Shown here one piece after another: positions 35,861-47,000 of a stretch of 64,000 nt of DNA. Source of the stretch: Verrucomicrobiota bacterium (lineage in GTDB: Bacteria; Verrucomicrobiota; Lentisphaeria; JABSQK01; JAJFLO01); the NCBI GenBank assembly GCA_021772615.1, contig JAJFLQ010000157.1:1-64000 (forward strand), given 5' to 3'. Under the pieces are notes generated by a model. That model did not search any database and was not told the DNA's origin. It was given only the letters and a program-made list of their open reading frames with translations. Position numbers and translations under genes: made by a program. The number at the start of each line of letters is the position of its first letter. Position 1 is the first letter of the stretch.

Positions 35861-36901
35861 CTACCAGTTCAAGCCGAGCATGAGGCAATTCAAACCACTG
35901 CCGATACCAAAGAATCCTACCCGGTCTCCACGCCTCAGAAACCCACGCTGGGCCGCCAGCGCAGCGGTCACGGGGAGCGAGGCCGTCCCCATATTGCCGA
36001 GGCACTCGTAGCTGGTAAAATCCTTGTCATCCGCTACACCCAGAACCTTCAGCGCCTGCTTCTGGTGTTCCACACCGACCTGATGACAGATCACTTTGTC
36101 CAATTGCGGCGACGACCAATCCACTTCTTTGAGGAAATCGTTCCACGTGCTCGACGACAACTCCAGGCCGTGCTTCAGCACAGACACCGAATCGGTTTCC
36201 ATGAACGGCCGGATCTCGCCGTTAGATGTATCGAGCCCCCAGCGACTGAGGTGGTGAAACTTCGGCGCTGTTCGGAGGATCCCGCCGAGTAACTGATGCC
36301 CCTTATCGCCGGCAAACGAACCGTCGGTGAGGATTACGGCAACGGCGCCGGAGCCAAGGGTAAGGGTTGCCAGAGAGGACACCAGGCAGTCGAGCGTCTT
36401 TTCCTCCAGCATACGTTCTATCGTAAACTCGTTGATCTCACGGGCCGTTTCGCAGGAGATCACCATTCCCGCCCGAATCTGGCCCAGCTCGATACGGTTG
36501 GCTATATCGATCATGCCGTTGAGTACACCGAGACATGCGTTACTCACGTCGTATACCGCACTTGTGCTGTTAATTCCAATCTCGTAGGCGACCCGGCACG
36601 CCGTGGCGGGCTCGATATGCTCGCGGCAGACACCGGCGTAGATCAGTGCACCAATATCCTGCGCCGCGATACCGGAGGTCTCCAGGGCCTTCGAGGCGGC
36701 CGTAGCGGCACCGCGATGAAGGGGCGTGTTGGGCTCCCACCAGCGTCGTTCGACAATACCTGTAAGCGCTTCAAGGTGGCCGGGCTGCAGGTGTAGAATG
36801 TCATACAATGATTTGATGCGCGACTCCAGTTCAGATGAAGTCACCACCACCGGCGCAAGCTCATATTCGATGCACTTAAGATAGACGTTTTTGTATCGCA
36901 T
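35861..36901 (-). CDS. oleA: OleA-type thiolase (head-to-head acyl condensation)
   Basis: 346 residues of the KAS III/thiolase fold. C123 in DVSNACLGVLNGM is the catalytic Cys and E97 in HIEPATACRV corresponds to the base of Xanthomonas OleA: the 26-residue gap between them is the same (E117 and C143 there). It ends GFFGIGSGLNCLMLGL, as in OleA. OleA joins two activated acyl chains by non-decarboxylating Claisen condensation to a beta-keto acid. The gene starts five bases after the stop of the KS-CLF-AT-DH-DH megasynthase, which strongly suggests that it uses that synthase's products. Confidence 0.92.
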   Translation of the reverse strand: MRYKNVYLKCIEYELAPVVVTSSELESRIKSLYDILHLQPGHLEALTGIVERRWWEPNTPLHRGAATAASKALETSGIAAQDIGALIYAGVCREHIEPATACRVAYEIGINSTSAVYDVSNACLGVLNGMIDIANRIELGQIRAGMVISCETAREINEFTIERMLEEKTLDCLVSSLATLTLGSGAVAVILTDGSFAGDKGHQLLGGILRTAPKFHHLSRWGLDTSNGEIRPFMETDSVSVLKHGLELSSSTWNDFLKEVDWSSPQLDKVICHQVGVEHQKQALKVLGVADDKDFTSYECLGNMGTASLPVTAALAAQRGFLRRGDRVGFFGIGSGLNCLMLGLNW

Positions 36902-36906
36902 ATTCC

Positions 36907-39900
36907 CTAATCCAATACTCTTAGTGTAAAATTTGTCATTTGATATATAACGAGGCCGTCAACGCTTAAATAGCCATCGGCTGTGATCATACGGTTTTCT
37001 TCATCGATCTGTGTAATAACTGCGTCGACCGTCACCAATTGGTTGGACGGAACGACCTGGCCGCGATAAATCCAGGAATGCTTGCGGTTCAACGTTACGG
37101 TCTCCAGCTGCGCGGATGGTCCGAGATTCCATCGGCGAACCGCAACTACTTTCAAGAGCTGTAGAAACGACTCCAGGCCAAGTGAACCCGGGCAAACCGG
37201 GTCCTGGTAAAAATGAGCGTCGAAAAACCAGTCTTTGCGGTCAACTGCTTTGGTCCCCTGAATGACGCCGCATCCGTGCGGGCCACCTGATGGGTCGAAG
37301 ACGGTGATACGGTCGAGCATCCGCATCATGTCGCCGGGATACGGCGCCTTAGTGGGATAGTCGAAGGCAGGTGTACAGGTGCGTTCGGCCGCTGTTGGCG
37401 CGTAAACCGCAGCGTCTCGCACGCCCAGCTGGTTCGCCAGCGCCTCACGTGTGAAGAAACCAAAATTGGTGATGCCTTTGTATAACGTTCCGGCGGCATC
37501 GGATACATTGAAATTGAAATGTTGGATAATCATGCCGCCGGAGTTCGCGACCGAGGTGATATCGATATTGATCGTAAGTATTCCGGTGGCCGGTGTGACC
37601 AATCGGGTTTGCACGGCATCGCCCCCGAGATTGCGAAAGTGCATGTCGACGTCGTTCGTCAGCGCGGATCCGAGGTAGGCCGCAAACCACCCGCAAGGCT
37701 GCAGCGCGATTTCCAGCAGTACCGCGAACGGCATACCCTGCCTATTCTCGGCAAAATACCATTCGTCAGGTGGCACATCGTATTGGCCCTCGACGCTGCC
37801 GCCGGCCTTGAGCACCCAGGCCTCGGCGTTGACCTCTGTGATGCGGTCAAGAAACTTGTACGGCGGACCAGGCAGACGCGCGATCAACCGCTCCTCGTCG
37901 AATACGCGATAGCGATCGCCGAACGCCTCGGATGGCTTACCAATAGCGAACGCCAGGATTTGTTCGTTGGTGTATATCGCGGGCTTTCTTCGTGACAGCG
38001 GCGCCGTGATCGTCTCGTTCTCGGTCAGCCACATTCGCTCAATCTTCTGCCGCGTCATGCCCGACAGGCGAACGGACATATCGATAATCTCAACAATCTG
38101 TTTGTCGTCCGAGTACATCAGTGCGTCGGCGAGTACGTAAGGCTCCGGGTCGTATCCAATTTCTTTCAGTGTGATCTCGTAGTCGGCGTGTTTCGTGGTT
38201 TCAAGCACCTGCCCGCGGCACTTGAGACGGCTGCGAATACCGATAACCGGTTCGAATACAGTGTCCTTCTTATCGACGATCCACCCCATGCGCATCAGAA
38301 AAATACGCAACGTGTGCAAACAGCATTCGTACATCAATGTGCCCGGCATCACGCGATCATCGACAAAGTGGCAGGTAAGAAACCAATCGTCCGGGTGGAT
38401 ATCTGCCTGTGCGCGGATGCTTCCCAGGCCGAAGCGTCCACCGGCGGGGTCCAGATTCAGGACACGGTCGACGAGTTTCATGCGGCCGCTCGGTAGAATT
38501 AGCGGGTCACTCACATCAATCGCTGCGAAAGCAGGCCCAAAACACTGCACGAAGTCGCCCTGGCGCAACGCCGCGATCTGGTCGTCATCGTAGGATTCCA
38601 CGCACATCGGCACCAGCTCGCGCCAGTCGTCCGGACGCTTCCCGGGCATGGGTTGGAGCTGCATTTTGGTGTGTACGATACCCTTGCCCGCCGCCAGCGC
38701 CGCTTCTGTGAAAAAGCCGGCACAGCCATTGCGCATTGTCATCAGCGGTTGGCCGGCAACAGTACTGTCAAAGTTGAATCGGAACAGATAGGTTTCACCC
38801 TGGCGAAAAAAGTGGTCGATCCGGATGTCATAGTGAATCACGGCACCCGGCTGCGGCAATGCATCATGAAAGATCACGTCTGCATCGAGCAGGCGATAAA
38901 CCGCGAGCCCCTTCGTTTCGAAATCGATGCCCAGGTAACCCGACAGAAACAGGTCTGCCTGGCCCGCTTCGACCGCGACACACGTCGGAATCCGGCCGTT
39001 GTCCAGATACCAGCCGTCGTGCAGTACATCGTGTTCGGTGACGACCCGGCCGGACCCCATGGACCGCGGTGTGCCGTCAATCTCCAGGATACGGTCTACC
39101 AGCATCAACGGCTCATCAGGAAGCCGCACTCGTGTCGGGTGTGCATCGATCGGGGCGAATTCCGGCCCCAGCACCTTCGCGATCGAGCCGATTGCAAACT
39201 CCATGCACATATCGCGATCCAGTACCGGTTTTCTGCCGTTCCGCGACGCGGGTGCGGATGCCGGTTGCTGCGGTACGGGCGGCGACGCCGGCGTTACCGT
39301 CGCACGATACGGCGCAGCGGGAGAACCGCCTGCGGATGCCGGAGTGGTTTCGGCCGTGACATCGGCGACTGCGGCTTCTGTGATGATCCCGATTGACGGC
39401 ACCGGTTCATCACTGCCGATCATGCTCTCCAGCAACTGCATCTGAAAGGCGAGGGTATTGGACATCGACTTCGACACTTCATTCGAAAACTGCAGATACT
39501 GCGAATGGGCGCGCACGTTTGCCGTATCGGCGGCTGCGATCTCACGAATCAGCGGCGCGTAACCGGCCGCCGGCGAGGATGATTCTGCTACAGCAGGAGA
39601 CAATGCGGCCGCGGCGACGGCCGGAGCCGACGTAGGTCGTGCCGGCGATTTCACTACCGGCTCGATCTGGAGCGGCAGCGGCGCTTTCGGGACATCGAAT
39701 CCCGGGGCATCTGTTGGCACGCTGACAAAGCGGATGTCGGCTGCGGCTTGCATCTCCTCGCCGTTTGCGATTGTATCATAAATATGTCCGAGATCGACGG
39801 GGTACCGGTCCGCAATAAGCTGACCCAGCATCCGGAGAACAGACACGACGCTGTCCTGGCCGTAAAAACAAACGGAACCGGCAAGGTGCGGCCTCTCTCC

Positions 39901-42900
39901 GAGTATGATCGATATCATCCTGCTGCACGATGCACCGGGACCCATCTCTATAAAATACCGCACACCGTCTGCGTACGCGCGCTCAATAACAGCGGGAAAA
40001 TCCATTCGGTTCATCGCCTGGCTTACGATTGTTTCGGCAGCGTTATTGCTGGTCACGTCATAAGCCTTCTGCCACGCCATACTGTAAAAACGGGTATCCG
40101 GCGGCGGTGTCGTTTCGAGCAAATGAAGATCGCGATACCGGTCCTCGACAACACGGGCTACTTCGCAATGCACAGTCGGCGCTCCGAAAATCGGATGGAA
40201 TCGACAGTTCAGTTGGTTGACCAGCTCTTCCACTTCCTCCTCATCGCCACCGATTACGCATTCGCCAGGTGTGTTCACAATCAACAAATACACGCGCGAC
40301 CGCGACTGCAGCAGGTCGATCACCTGGGCCGCCGGGCAGTCGAGGACGCCCACAGCCCAACGAATCTCGACATCCGCCGGTACCGACCAGGTGTCGCGGA
40401 CCGCACGGCATTCGCCTACCAGATCTCTGGAAAACAATGTCGATGCATTCATTCGCCGCACGACCTCGTCGCGATCCGACCACACGCCGAGCGCTACCAG
40501 TCCCGTGGACTCACCCAGGCTGTAACCGATAATGGCATCGGCGCGAATACCCAGGGAATGCATGATTTCCGTGGTCAGCGCGCCGAGGAAGACCTGGCCG
40601 GAAATCATCGCCTTGTAATCGTACGCGGGCTTCCGCGCCGCGCCGCCATCCCAGAAATGGTCGGGCACGAATTGATCACGCAGGTAAAGGCTTTCCCGGT
40701 CGTGTGCACGAAAGATACCGGGCCAGCTGATCGACAACTCCCTTCCCATACCATGAAAATGGTTACCCGAGCCAGGAAAGACGAACGCAAGGTCACCGGT
40801 GTTACCCATGGGGTCGGGATTGAAGAATATCCTGTTTTGAACACCGCATTGAGCGGCGCCGTCGCGAACGGCCTGGTCCGCGCGGGTAAGCAACCGCTTC
40901 AATTCCCCGTGATCACGGGCAAGCAGTGCCAGGCCAACCGGGGTGGTGCCCGTATGGCCGTGTGTATGCCACCACATGGCGGCAAGCGACTCTATCGATC
41001 GGGTTGTGTCTGCTTCACGCATCGTTGCCAGCGCCGCGATCCTGGCGCGGACGTCGGCGCTGTCTACACCTTCTATCGCGAACAAGGCCTCGTTCCAGTT
41101 GCCAAGTGGACGTCTACGATCACTATCGATATCAGCGGGAGGATTGTCATCGTACCCTTCGAGTACCAGATGCGTACAATTCCCGTCGATCCCGAGAACG
41201 TTTACCGCGGCGCGGCGCGGGCCGTCAGCCCGGTTTCGCAACCAGTACTGCGGCGCACGGACAGGAATGAAGCCGGCGTCACGCAGGGTAGAAGGGAATG
41301 CCTCGGAGTTGCGTATGCCCGGCACAATCTCCTGGTAAAGGCAAAGCGCTGTCTTTACGACCGATGCCAGTCCGGACGCTGCGCCGGAATGACCGATATC
41401 GGCCTTGGCGCTGCCCAGAAATCGCGAAGACTCACATCCTTCAAAGACATCGATCATGGCATCGCTTTCGACATGATCCTCCGCAGCGAATCCGCTGCCG
41501 TTGGCCTCGACCAATTGAATGGAGGCAGGGTCGACTGCGGCGTCCCGATAGGCACGTGCCATCGCTCGTCCGCAGGTGGCGGTCGCCGGAGTAATACCGT
41601 TGGTATCGTAGCCGCTGGCGCCGCCGACGCCGCGTATAACGGCGTAGATACGGTCGCCGTCGCGGATCACGTCGTCAAGGCGCCGCAGCACAACCGCCGC
41701 TGCGCCTTCGCCGGGCACCGTACCGTCAGCGTTTGTATCGAACGGGCACGTTCGGCCCGAGCGCGAGAACGGTCGGTCGGCGTCCGTATTCAGTATCGAT
41801 CGTATGTCGCCGTTCAGATCGACAGCACCAACCATCGCCCGATCGATCTCACCGGACTGAAGCGCGCGCAATGCGACTTCCAGCGCGCGGATACCGGAGT
41901 TTTCCTCGCCCGACACGGTATGGCTCGGCCCGCCAACCCGGAATTCGCGCGCAATCCGGCTCGCAACAATGCCTCCGAGCGCGCCCATGGTTCGATCGGC
42001 TGTCAATGCCGGACCTGCGGCGTCACGTAATGCCGACAGCCATTCCGAAAATGCTGTCGGTGTCGCGCCGGCGTCGCGCCGACTGCGAACCGCGTCGACA
42101 TCGTTCTGCAGCGACCAGCGGAAATGAAAATTTGTTGTTGCCAGGTCCAGGCCGATACCGATAAAAACACCTGTTCGAAGCCCCTGTGCGCTATCATAAT
42201 CGGCGTCCTCGAGTGCGCCCGCGGCGACCTGGAGCATCACAAGCTGCTGCGGCAGCATTGCCTTCAACTCGTTCGGCGGAATACGATATTTGCCCAGCGG
42301 GACCCGTGCGTTGCGAATATAAAATCCTTTGATGCCGTCGGTATCGTATCCGGCAGCGCGAAACCAGTCCTGTGATGTTGCGCCCCACCAGCCCCGGTTG
42401 AAAGCAGGCTCGATGCGCACGCTCGAACCCAGTACGCGTTCCTGAAACGCCCGTAGGCCAATCCATTGGCCAAAGGCGGCATCCATACCAACGATTGCCA
42501 CCGCCGCGGGCGCCCCAGCTTTGGTCTTCGGACGCTTGCGCTTCGTCTTCGTCGTCGGCACCGCAGCTGATGTGTACGCTTCTATCAACACATGCGCATT
42601 GATACCGCCGAAACCGAAAGCATTTACCGCAGCTCGCCGCGGTCCATCCTGCGGCGTGGACCATCCGCGCGCCGACCCAAGGACCTCGAATGGCGACCCG
42701 GCGAAATCAAGTCGATCGTGCGGGCGATTGAAATTTGCAGTTGGCGGCAAGGTTTCGTGTTTCAGGGCCAACAGTGTTTTAATCAGACCGGCCGCGCCGG
42801 CGCCGGTGAGAAGATGACCGACGTTCGACTTCACTGAACCGATCACACATTTCTCGTCGCGCGGTCGAGCGTCACCCCACAACGCATTGAGGCTGTCGAA

Positions 42901-43905
42901 CTCGACTTTGTCGCCCAGGGGTGTACCGGTTGCGTGGCACTCTACCAACTGCACGCTCTGCGGATCGATTCCGGTGCGCTCATAGACCGGCCGCATGGCC
43001 CGTAGCTGCCCCTCCGAACTGGGTGCAAGCAGATTTCCTTCAATATCGTTTGAAAGACCGATGCCGCGGATCACTGCGTACACATGATCACCGTCGCGAA
43101 CCGCATCCTCAAGGCGCTTGATTACTACGATACCAGCGCCCTCGCCGACAACCAGCCCATCGCCCAATGCGTCGAACGGCGCGCATTTCCCGCGAGCGGA
43201 GAGGGCGTGCAATTGCGTGAATCCCATCTGCGTGTACAGCGAATCCGCTCGTGACACGCCGCCGGTGAGCATGGCATCTGCGCGGCCTGACTGCAGTTCG
43301 TCAACCGCCAGCTTCAGGGCGTACAGCGATGATGCACATGCGGCATCCAGGGTATAACTGCCGCCGCCGAGTCCCAATGCTTCGGCCAGAATACCACCGG
43401 GCAGCCCGGTGACATAACGGTTGATCGCTGCAGTCGTACCAAAGGTGTCTTCTGCGGGCAGGTCCGGTGAGAGTTCGCGCAGTGATGTTCCCAGAATTTC
43501 GCGTGCGAGCGCCGATGAGGTTGCCGTGGGAAGGGCTATGTTACCGAGAATAACGCCGATTCTCTGGCGATCGACACCGGTCATCTTTGCGTCGTCAAAG
43601 GCACCACGACCGGCGTGCAGGACAAAATGATGCATCAGATCAAGTTGTCGAATTCGCGCCGTCTCAATACTGAGTCCGCTGCAATTGAGGTCAAAATCCT
43701 CGATAAAACAACCAGTCTTCGAATACACCTTATCCGGTTTAACACCGTCGGCATCATAGACGGTTTCCGGATCGACGCACCAACGGCCCGGGGGAACGAT
43801 TCGCGATGCATCGCGGCCGGACCGGACGTTTTGCCAGAATTGATCCAGCGTTTGAGCGCCGGGGAAGATACCGCCGATACCGACGATCGCTATAGGACTT
43901 TCCAT
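36907..43905 (-). CDS. pfaC: PfaC/PfaB-like PUFA synthase: KS-CLF-AT-DH-DH
   Basis: 2332 residues from MESPIAIVGIGGIFPGA (43905). Domain order: active ketosynthase (5-460, C190 in LDAACASSL, VECHATGTPLGD, SVKSNVGH); an inactive second ketosynthase or chain-length factor (469-920) with E668 in place of the Cys and N in VEANGSG; acyltransferase (1039-1362, S1129 in GYSLGES); Pro/Ala-rich linker (1390-1560); then four hot-dog repeats (1567-2332), that is, two FabA-type dehydratases, with active-site pieces CHFVDDRVMPG and DAHFYQDPVCPG. This is PfaC with the acyltransferase usually found in a separate PfaB. FabA-type domains set cis double bonds in PUFA synthases. There is no ACP; those are on the partner protein. 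oleA follows five bases after its stop. Confidence 0.93.
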   Translation of the reverse strand: MESPIAIVGIGGIFPGAQTLDQFWQNVRSGRDASRIVPPGRWCVDPETVYDADGVKPDKVYSKTGCFIEDFDLNCSGLSIETARIRQLDLMHHFVLHAGRGAFDDAKMTGVDRQRIGVILGNIALPTATSSALAREILGTSLRELSPDLPAEDTFGTTAAINRYVTGLPGGILAEALGLGGGSYTLDAACASSLYALKLAVDELQSGRADAMLTGGVSRADSLYTQMGFTQLHALSARGKCAPFDALGDGLVVGEGAGIVVIKRLEDAVRDGDHVYAVIRGIGLSNDIEGNLLAPSSEGQLRAMRPVYERTGIDPQSVQLVECHATGTPLGDKVEFDSLNALWGDARPRDEKCVIGSVKSNVGHLLTGAGAAGLIKTLLALKHETLPPTANFNRPHDRLDFAGSPFEVLGSARGWSTPQDGPRRAAVNAFGFGGINAHVLIEAYTSAAVPTTKTKRKRPKTKAGAPAAVAIVGMDAAFGQWIGLRAFQERVLGSSVRIEPAFNRGWWGATSQDWFRAAGYDTDGIKGFYIRNARVPLGKYRIPPNELKAMLPQQLVMLQVAAGALEDADYDSAQGLRTGVFIGIGLDLATTNFHFRWSLQNDVDAVRSRRDAGATPTAFSEWLSALRDAAGPALTADRTMGALGGIVASRIAREFRVGGPSHTVSGEENSGIRALEVALRALQSGEIDRAMVGAVDLNGDIRSILNTDADRPFSRSGRTCPFDTNADGTVPGEGAAAVVLRRLDDVIRDGDRIYAVIRGVGGASGYDTNGITPATATCGRAMARAYRDAAVDPASIQLVEANGSGFAAEDHVESDAMIDVFEGCESSRFLGSAKADIGHSGAASGLASVVKTALCLYQEIVPGIRNSEAFPSTLRDAGFIPVRAPQYWLRNRADGPRRAAVNVLGIDGNCTHLVLEGYDDNPPADIDSDRRRPLGNWNEALFAIEGVDSADVRARIAALATMREADTTRSIESLAAMWWHTHGHTGTTPVGLALLARDHGELKRLLTRADQAVRDGAAQCGVQNRIFFNPDPMGNTGDLAFVFPGSGNHFHGMGRELSISWPGIFRAHDRESLYLRDQFVPDHFWDGGAARKPAYDYKAMISGQVFLGALTTEIMHSLGIRADAIIGYSLGESTGLVALGVWSDRDEVVRRMNASTLFSRDLVGECRAVRDTWSVPADVEIRWAVGVLDCPAAQVIDLLQSRSRVYLLIVNTPGECVIGGDEEEVEELVNQLNCRFHPIFGAPTVHCEVARVVEDRYRDLHLLETTPPPDTRFYSMAWQKAYDVTSNNAAETIVSQAMNRMDFPAVIERAYADGVRYFIEMGPGASCSRMISIILGERPHLAGSVCFYGQDSVVSVLRMLGQLIADRYPVDLGHIYDTIANGEEMQAAADIRFVSVPTDAPGFDVPKAPLPLQIEPVVKSPARPTSAPAVAAAALSPAVAESSSPAAGYAPLIREIAAADTANVRAHSQYLQFSNEVSKSMSNTLAFQMQLLESMIGSDEPVPSIGIITEAAVADVTAETTPASAGGSPAAPYRATVTPASPPVPQQPASAPASRNGRKPVLDRDMCMEFAIGSIAKVLGPEFAPIDAHPTRVRLPDEPLMLVDRILEIDGTPRSMGSGRVVTEHDVLHDGWYLDNGRIPTCVAVEAGQADLFLSGYLGIDFETKGLAVYRLLDADVIFHDALPQPGAVIHYDIRIDHFFRQGETYLFRFNFDSTVAGQPLMTMRNGCAGFFTEAALAAGKGIVHTKMQLQPMPGKRPDDWRELVPMCVESYDDDQIAALRQGDFVQCFGPAFAAIDVSDPLILPSGRMKLVDRVLNLDPAGGRFGLGSIRAQADIHPDDWFLTCHFVDDRVMPGTLMYECCLHTLRIFLMRMGWIVDKKDTVFEPVIGIRSRLKCRGQVLETTKHADYEITLKEIGYDPEPYVLADALMYSDDKQIVEIIDMSVRLSGMTRQKIERMWLTENETITAPLSRRKPAIYTNEQILAFAIGKPSEAFGDRYRVFDEERLIARLPGPPYKFLDRITEVNAEAWVLKAGGSVEGQYDVPPDEWYFAENRQGMPFAVLLEIALQPCGWFAAYLGSALTNDVDMHFRNLGGDAVQTRLVTPATGILTINIDITSVANSGGMIIQHFNFNVSDAAGTLYKGITNFGFFTREALANQLGVRDAAVYAPTAAERTCTPAFDYPTKAPYPGDMMRMLDRITVFDPSGGPHGCGVIQGTKAVDRKDWFFDAHFYQDPVCPGSLGLESFLQLLKVVAVRRWNLGPSAQLETVTLNRKHSWIYRGQVVPSNQLVTVDAVITQIDEENRMITADGYLSVDGLVIYQMTNFTLRVLD

Positions 43906-44008
43906 CTCACCAAATCTCTGTTTATTGCGAAACCGGGACGGGTTGCCGGTCCCCGGACTGACTGTCAGCCGTTTGCGCAACGGAACGTTGCGGCGATGTC
44001 ACACAGCT

Positions 44009-47000
44009 TTAAGCCGGGGCGGTTTCAGTATTATAGAGAATCGTGTTTTTCCGGAAAGCATTCAGCAGGGCCTTGTCCTGGTAGTAGCGGCACCCTTCGG
44101 CGCGCGCCACCAGCTGCCCCTGCCGATCGAGAAACTCGATATCGGCCGTGATTCCAGTAGCATGCCTGCCGGTAACGCAGATCACCGTACGCACGCCGTC
44201 AATCGGAAAATCCGTTTGAAATTGGCGATAGCCGGCAATTGCCGTCGGCAGGGCGGGAATCTTGTCCGATGCCTCGCTCCACAGGATGATCATTTGCAGA
44301 CTGCTGTCCAGGGCCAGCGGATCGGACAGCCATTTCTGTCGAATCGGGGATTTGATCCAGGCAGCAGGCGCGGGCGCCGGTAAACACCAGCCGACAATGC
44401 CCTGCGAGGAAAATCCGTCGATACGGTCAATGCCAAAGAAATCCTTGCCGTGAAATAAACACGTACTCTCATAAATATTGCCGTTCGCCGGAAAATCATT
44501 CAATTCCGGTTCCTTTAGCTGCGGCCGCCCGGCCTCCAGCCTGGAGCGCAGACAAATCTCCGCTTCGCTCTGTACATCGGCCGCACTGCCCGATACCAGA
44601 CAGAGGCGAACCGGCACTCGAAATTCATCGCCGACCGGTCGAATGGGACCGGTTTCAAGCCGCAGACGAACCTGATCGACGGCATTCACCGCCACTCGTT
44701 TGTGCACTTGAAGGTTGGTGAACCCGCCGAACTTCAAACCAGGGTTGTTATGGATCGCACCCTGTGCCAGCCATTCAACGATGAGCGCCATTGGAAGAAC
44801 GCCTTGATTATCGATTACATGAGAGGCCAACACCGGTATTTCATCGATCGAAACAGTGCGTTCCATCGTTACCCGAAATACCGTGTTCTCAGGCTGCTTA
44901 TCGGCAGACCTTGCATCCAGACCGGAGGAGCCGGCTCCCAGAACTACAATCTCAGTGGGCTGACTGCCGCTTGCACCCAGCTCGCGCACCACAAACTCGG
45001 CGCCTGCTTCCAGAGGAATGAGTCCGACTTTTTCGCTTTCAAATACTTTCTTTAATGAGGGTGTAACCATTCCGCCGTCCCATGGCCCCCAGTTAAACGC
45101 GACTACGCGGCATGCGGCGTTGGACCGTGCCTGTTGCTGCGCAATCTTGTTTAGCACTTCATTCGCTACAGCGTAGTCGATCTGACCAGTTCGGCCGTAA
45201 CGGCCTGTGGTCGATGAAAATAATGCCATGAATTTCAGGTCTTTCGGGTTCACAGCCGCGAGCAACGCCATCTGCCCGTCCACTTTGGTAGAATAGACCA
45301 ACTCAAACTGTTCCGGCGTTTTCTCCTCGATGCGACGATCGGCCAGTACGCCGGCGCCGTGGATCAGGCCTCGAATCGTGCCGTGCTCGCGGACGACGGC
45401 GTTCACCGCTTTTTTTACGGCGTTATGGTTTCGTACGTCTACCGACTTGTAAATCACAGTGGATCCGGCCGCTTCAATCCGTTGTAAATTCGAGCGGATC
45501 TCGCGATTGGCGGCGATTTTTCGGTAACGGTTCTCGATCTCCTTCGGCGCCATCTTTGTCTTTGCCCGCTTGACTATTGCCCCCTTGATCGCGCCCTCTG
45601 TATCCAGTTTGCTCAGCCACGCCGGCTCATCGCGCGGGATCGCACTGCGCCCGAACAGGACCAGCGTCGGTTGCCATTTGCGAGCCAGCGCCACGGCAAC
45701 CTCAGCAGTGATACCTCTGGCGCCACCTGAAATTAGCACCACATCGTTCTTCTGGAGATTGTTGCCGTTCGCCAACGGGTCAAGCGGAACCAGGGCCAGC
45801 TCAAGGCTCTGCCTGCCTCCTGCCGAAATTCCCACCTCGACAGGACCGATTGTAAGCAATTCGTCGGCAATCGCAATCGCTACGTCATCAAGCTTCTTTG
45901 GATCAGGCGGTTCGAGATCGATCGCCTTACAATGAACCTCCGGCCACTCGTGGCTTGCGGTTTTGGACATGCCTGCGAGTCCGCCCGATAGTGGGTCGCT
46001 GATGCCGTTCAACCCGTTTATGCCGAACACACCGTCGAGTCGCGAAACCGTCGCGACCACGGTGCTGCCGGTTTGTCCGCGCTTGCGCAGTACCGGTCCG
46101 ACCTGCTGTAGCAACATGAATGCGTTCTTCAGAAAGCGGTTGTCCGCCCCGGCCTTCGGGCTGAGAATCAGCAGGCCCGAAAGATCGTCCGGTATCGCGA
46201 GGTTGCCGACGTCGTCCGTGCTTATGAGTTCGGATTCGTATCCGCGATTCGCCAAGGTATCGACAATCTTCGCAGCAAGCTGCGACGCATCATCGGTGAT
46301 CCAGATTCGTGCGTTCGCGGCAAGATCGACGGTATGCCGGGCGTCTCCGTCCAATTGTATGTGTTGTAATACGAGCCGTTCGATCGCTGTCGCCGTATTC
46401 TCCGTTGCCGGCTGTGTGTCATTCACCGATGCGTTGCCGGCCACGTTGACCGGTGCGGTATTGGCGGAAGCGCTGCTGAGATAATCGACGATGTGCTCAA
46501 GCGTGTGCAGCTCGCCCAGCTGCTCGGGGCCGACTGCTGGTGTACCGGGCAGGGCCTCCTGCAATGCCGAGAGGATCTCGACGCGTTTGATCGAATCGAT
46601 GCCCAGATCCGCGTCCAGTCCCATCTCCAGGCTCAACATGTCCACCGGATAGCCCGTCTTCTCCGAGACCACTTGGAGCAGTGTCTCACGAATCTTGCCG
46701 TCTTCGACCGCCGACGATGCCTCCGCTCCACCGGTCGTCGCCGCGCCTTGACCCGGTTCGGCTGCGAGAAATCCGACGATTTCACCGAGCGTACTCAGTG
46801 TACCAAGATGCTCCGGCCCGACCTGCGGCGCCTCGGGAAGCCGCTCATGAAGCTCCGAGAGGATCTCGACGCGCTTGATCGAATCAATGCCGAGATCGGC
46901 ATCCATTCCCATATCCATTGTGAGCGTCTCTGCCGGATACCCGGTTTTGTCTGCGACTACTGCGACAAGTACGGATTCGATGTGAGCCCGTGCAGGCGCA

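Noticed and set aside
39748..42030. A 760-codon plus-strand open frame opposite the pfaC-like gene
   Set aside because: It is antisense to the CLF and AT domains, shows no family motif, and its length follows from the codon bias of the real minus-strand gene.
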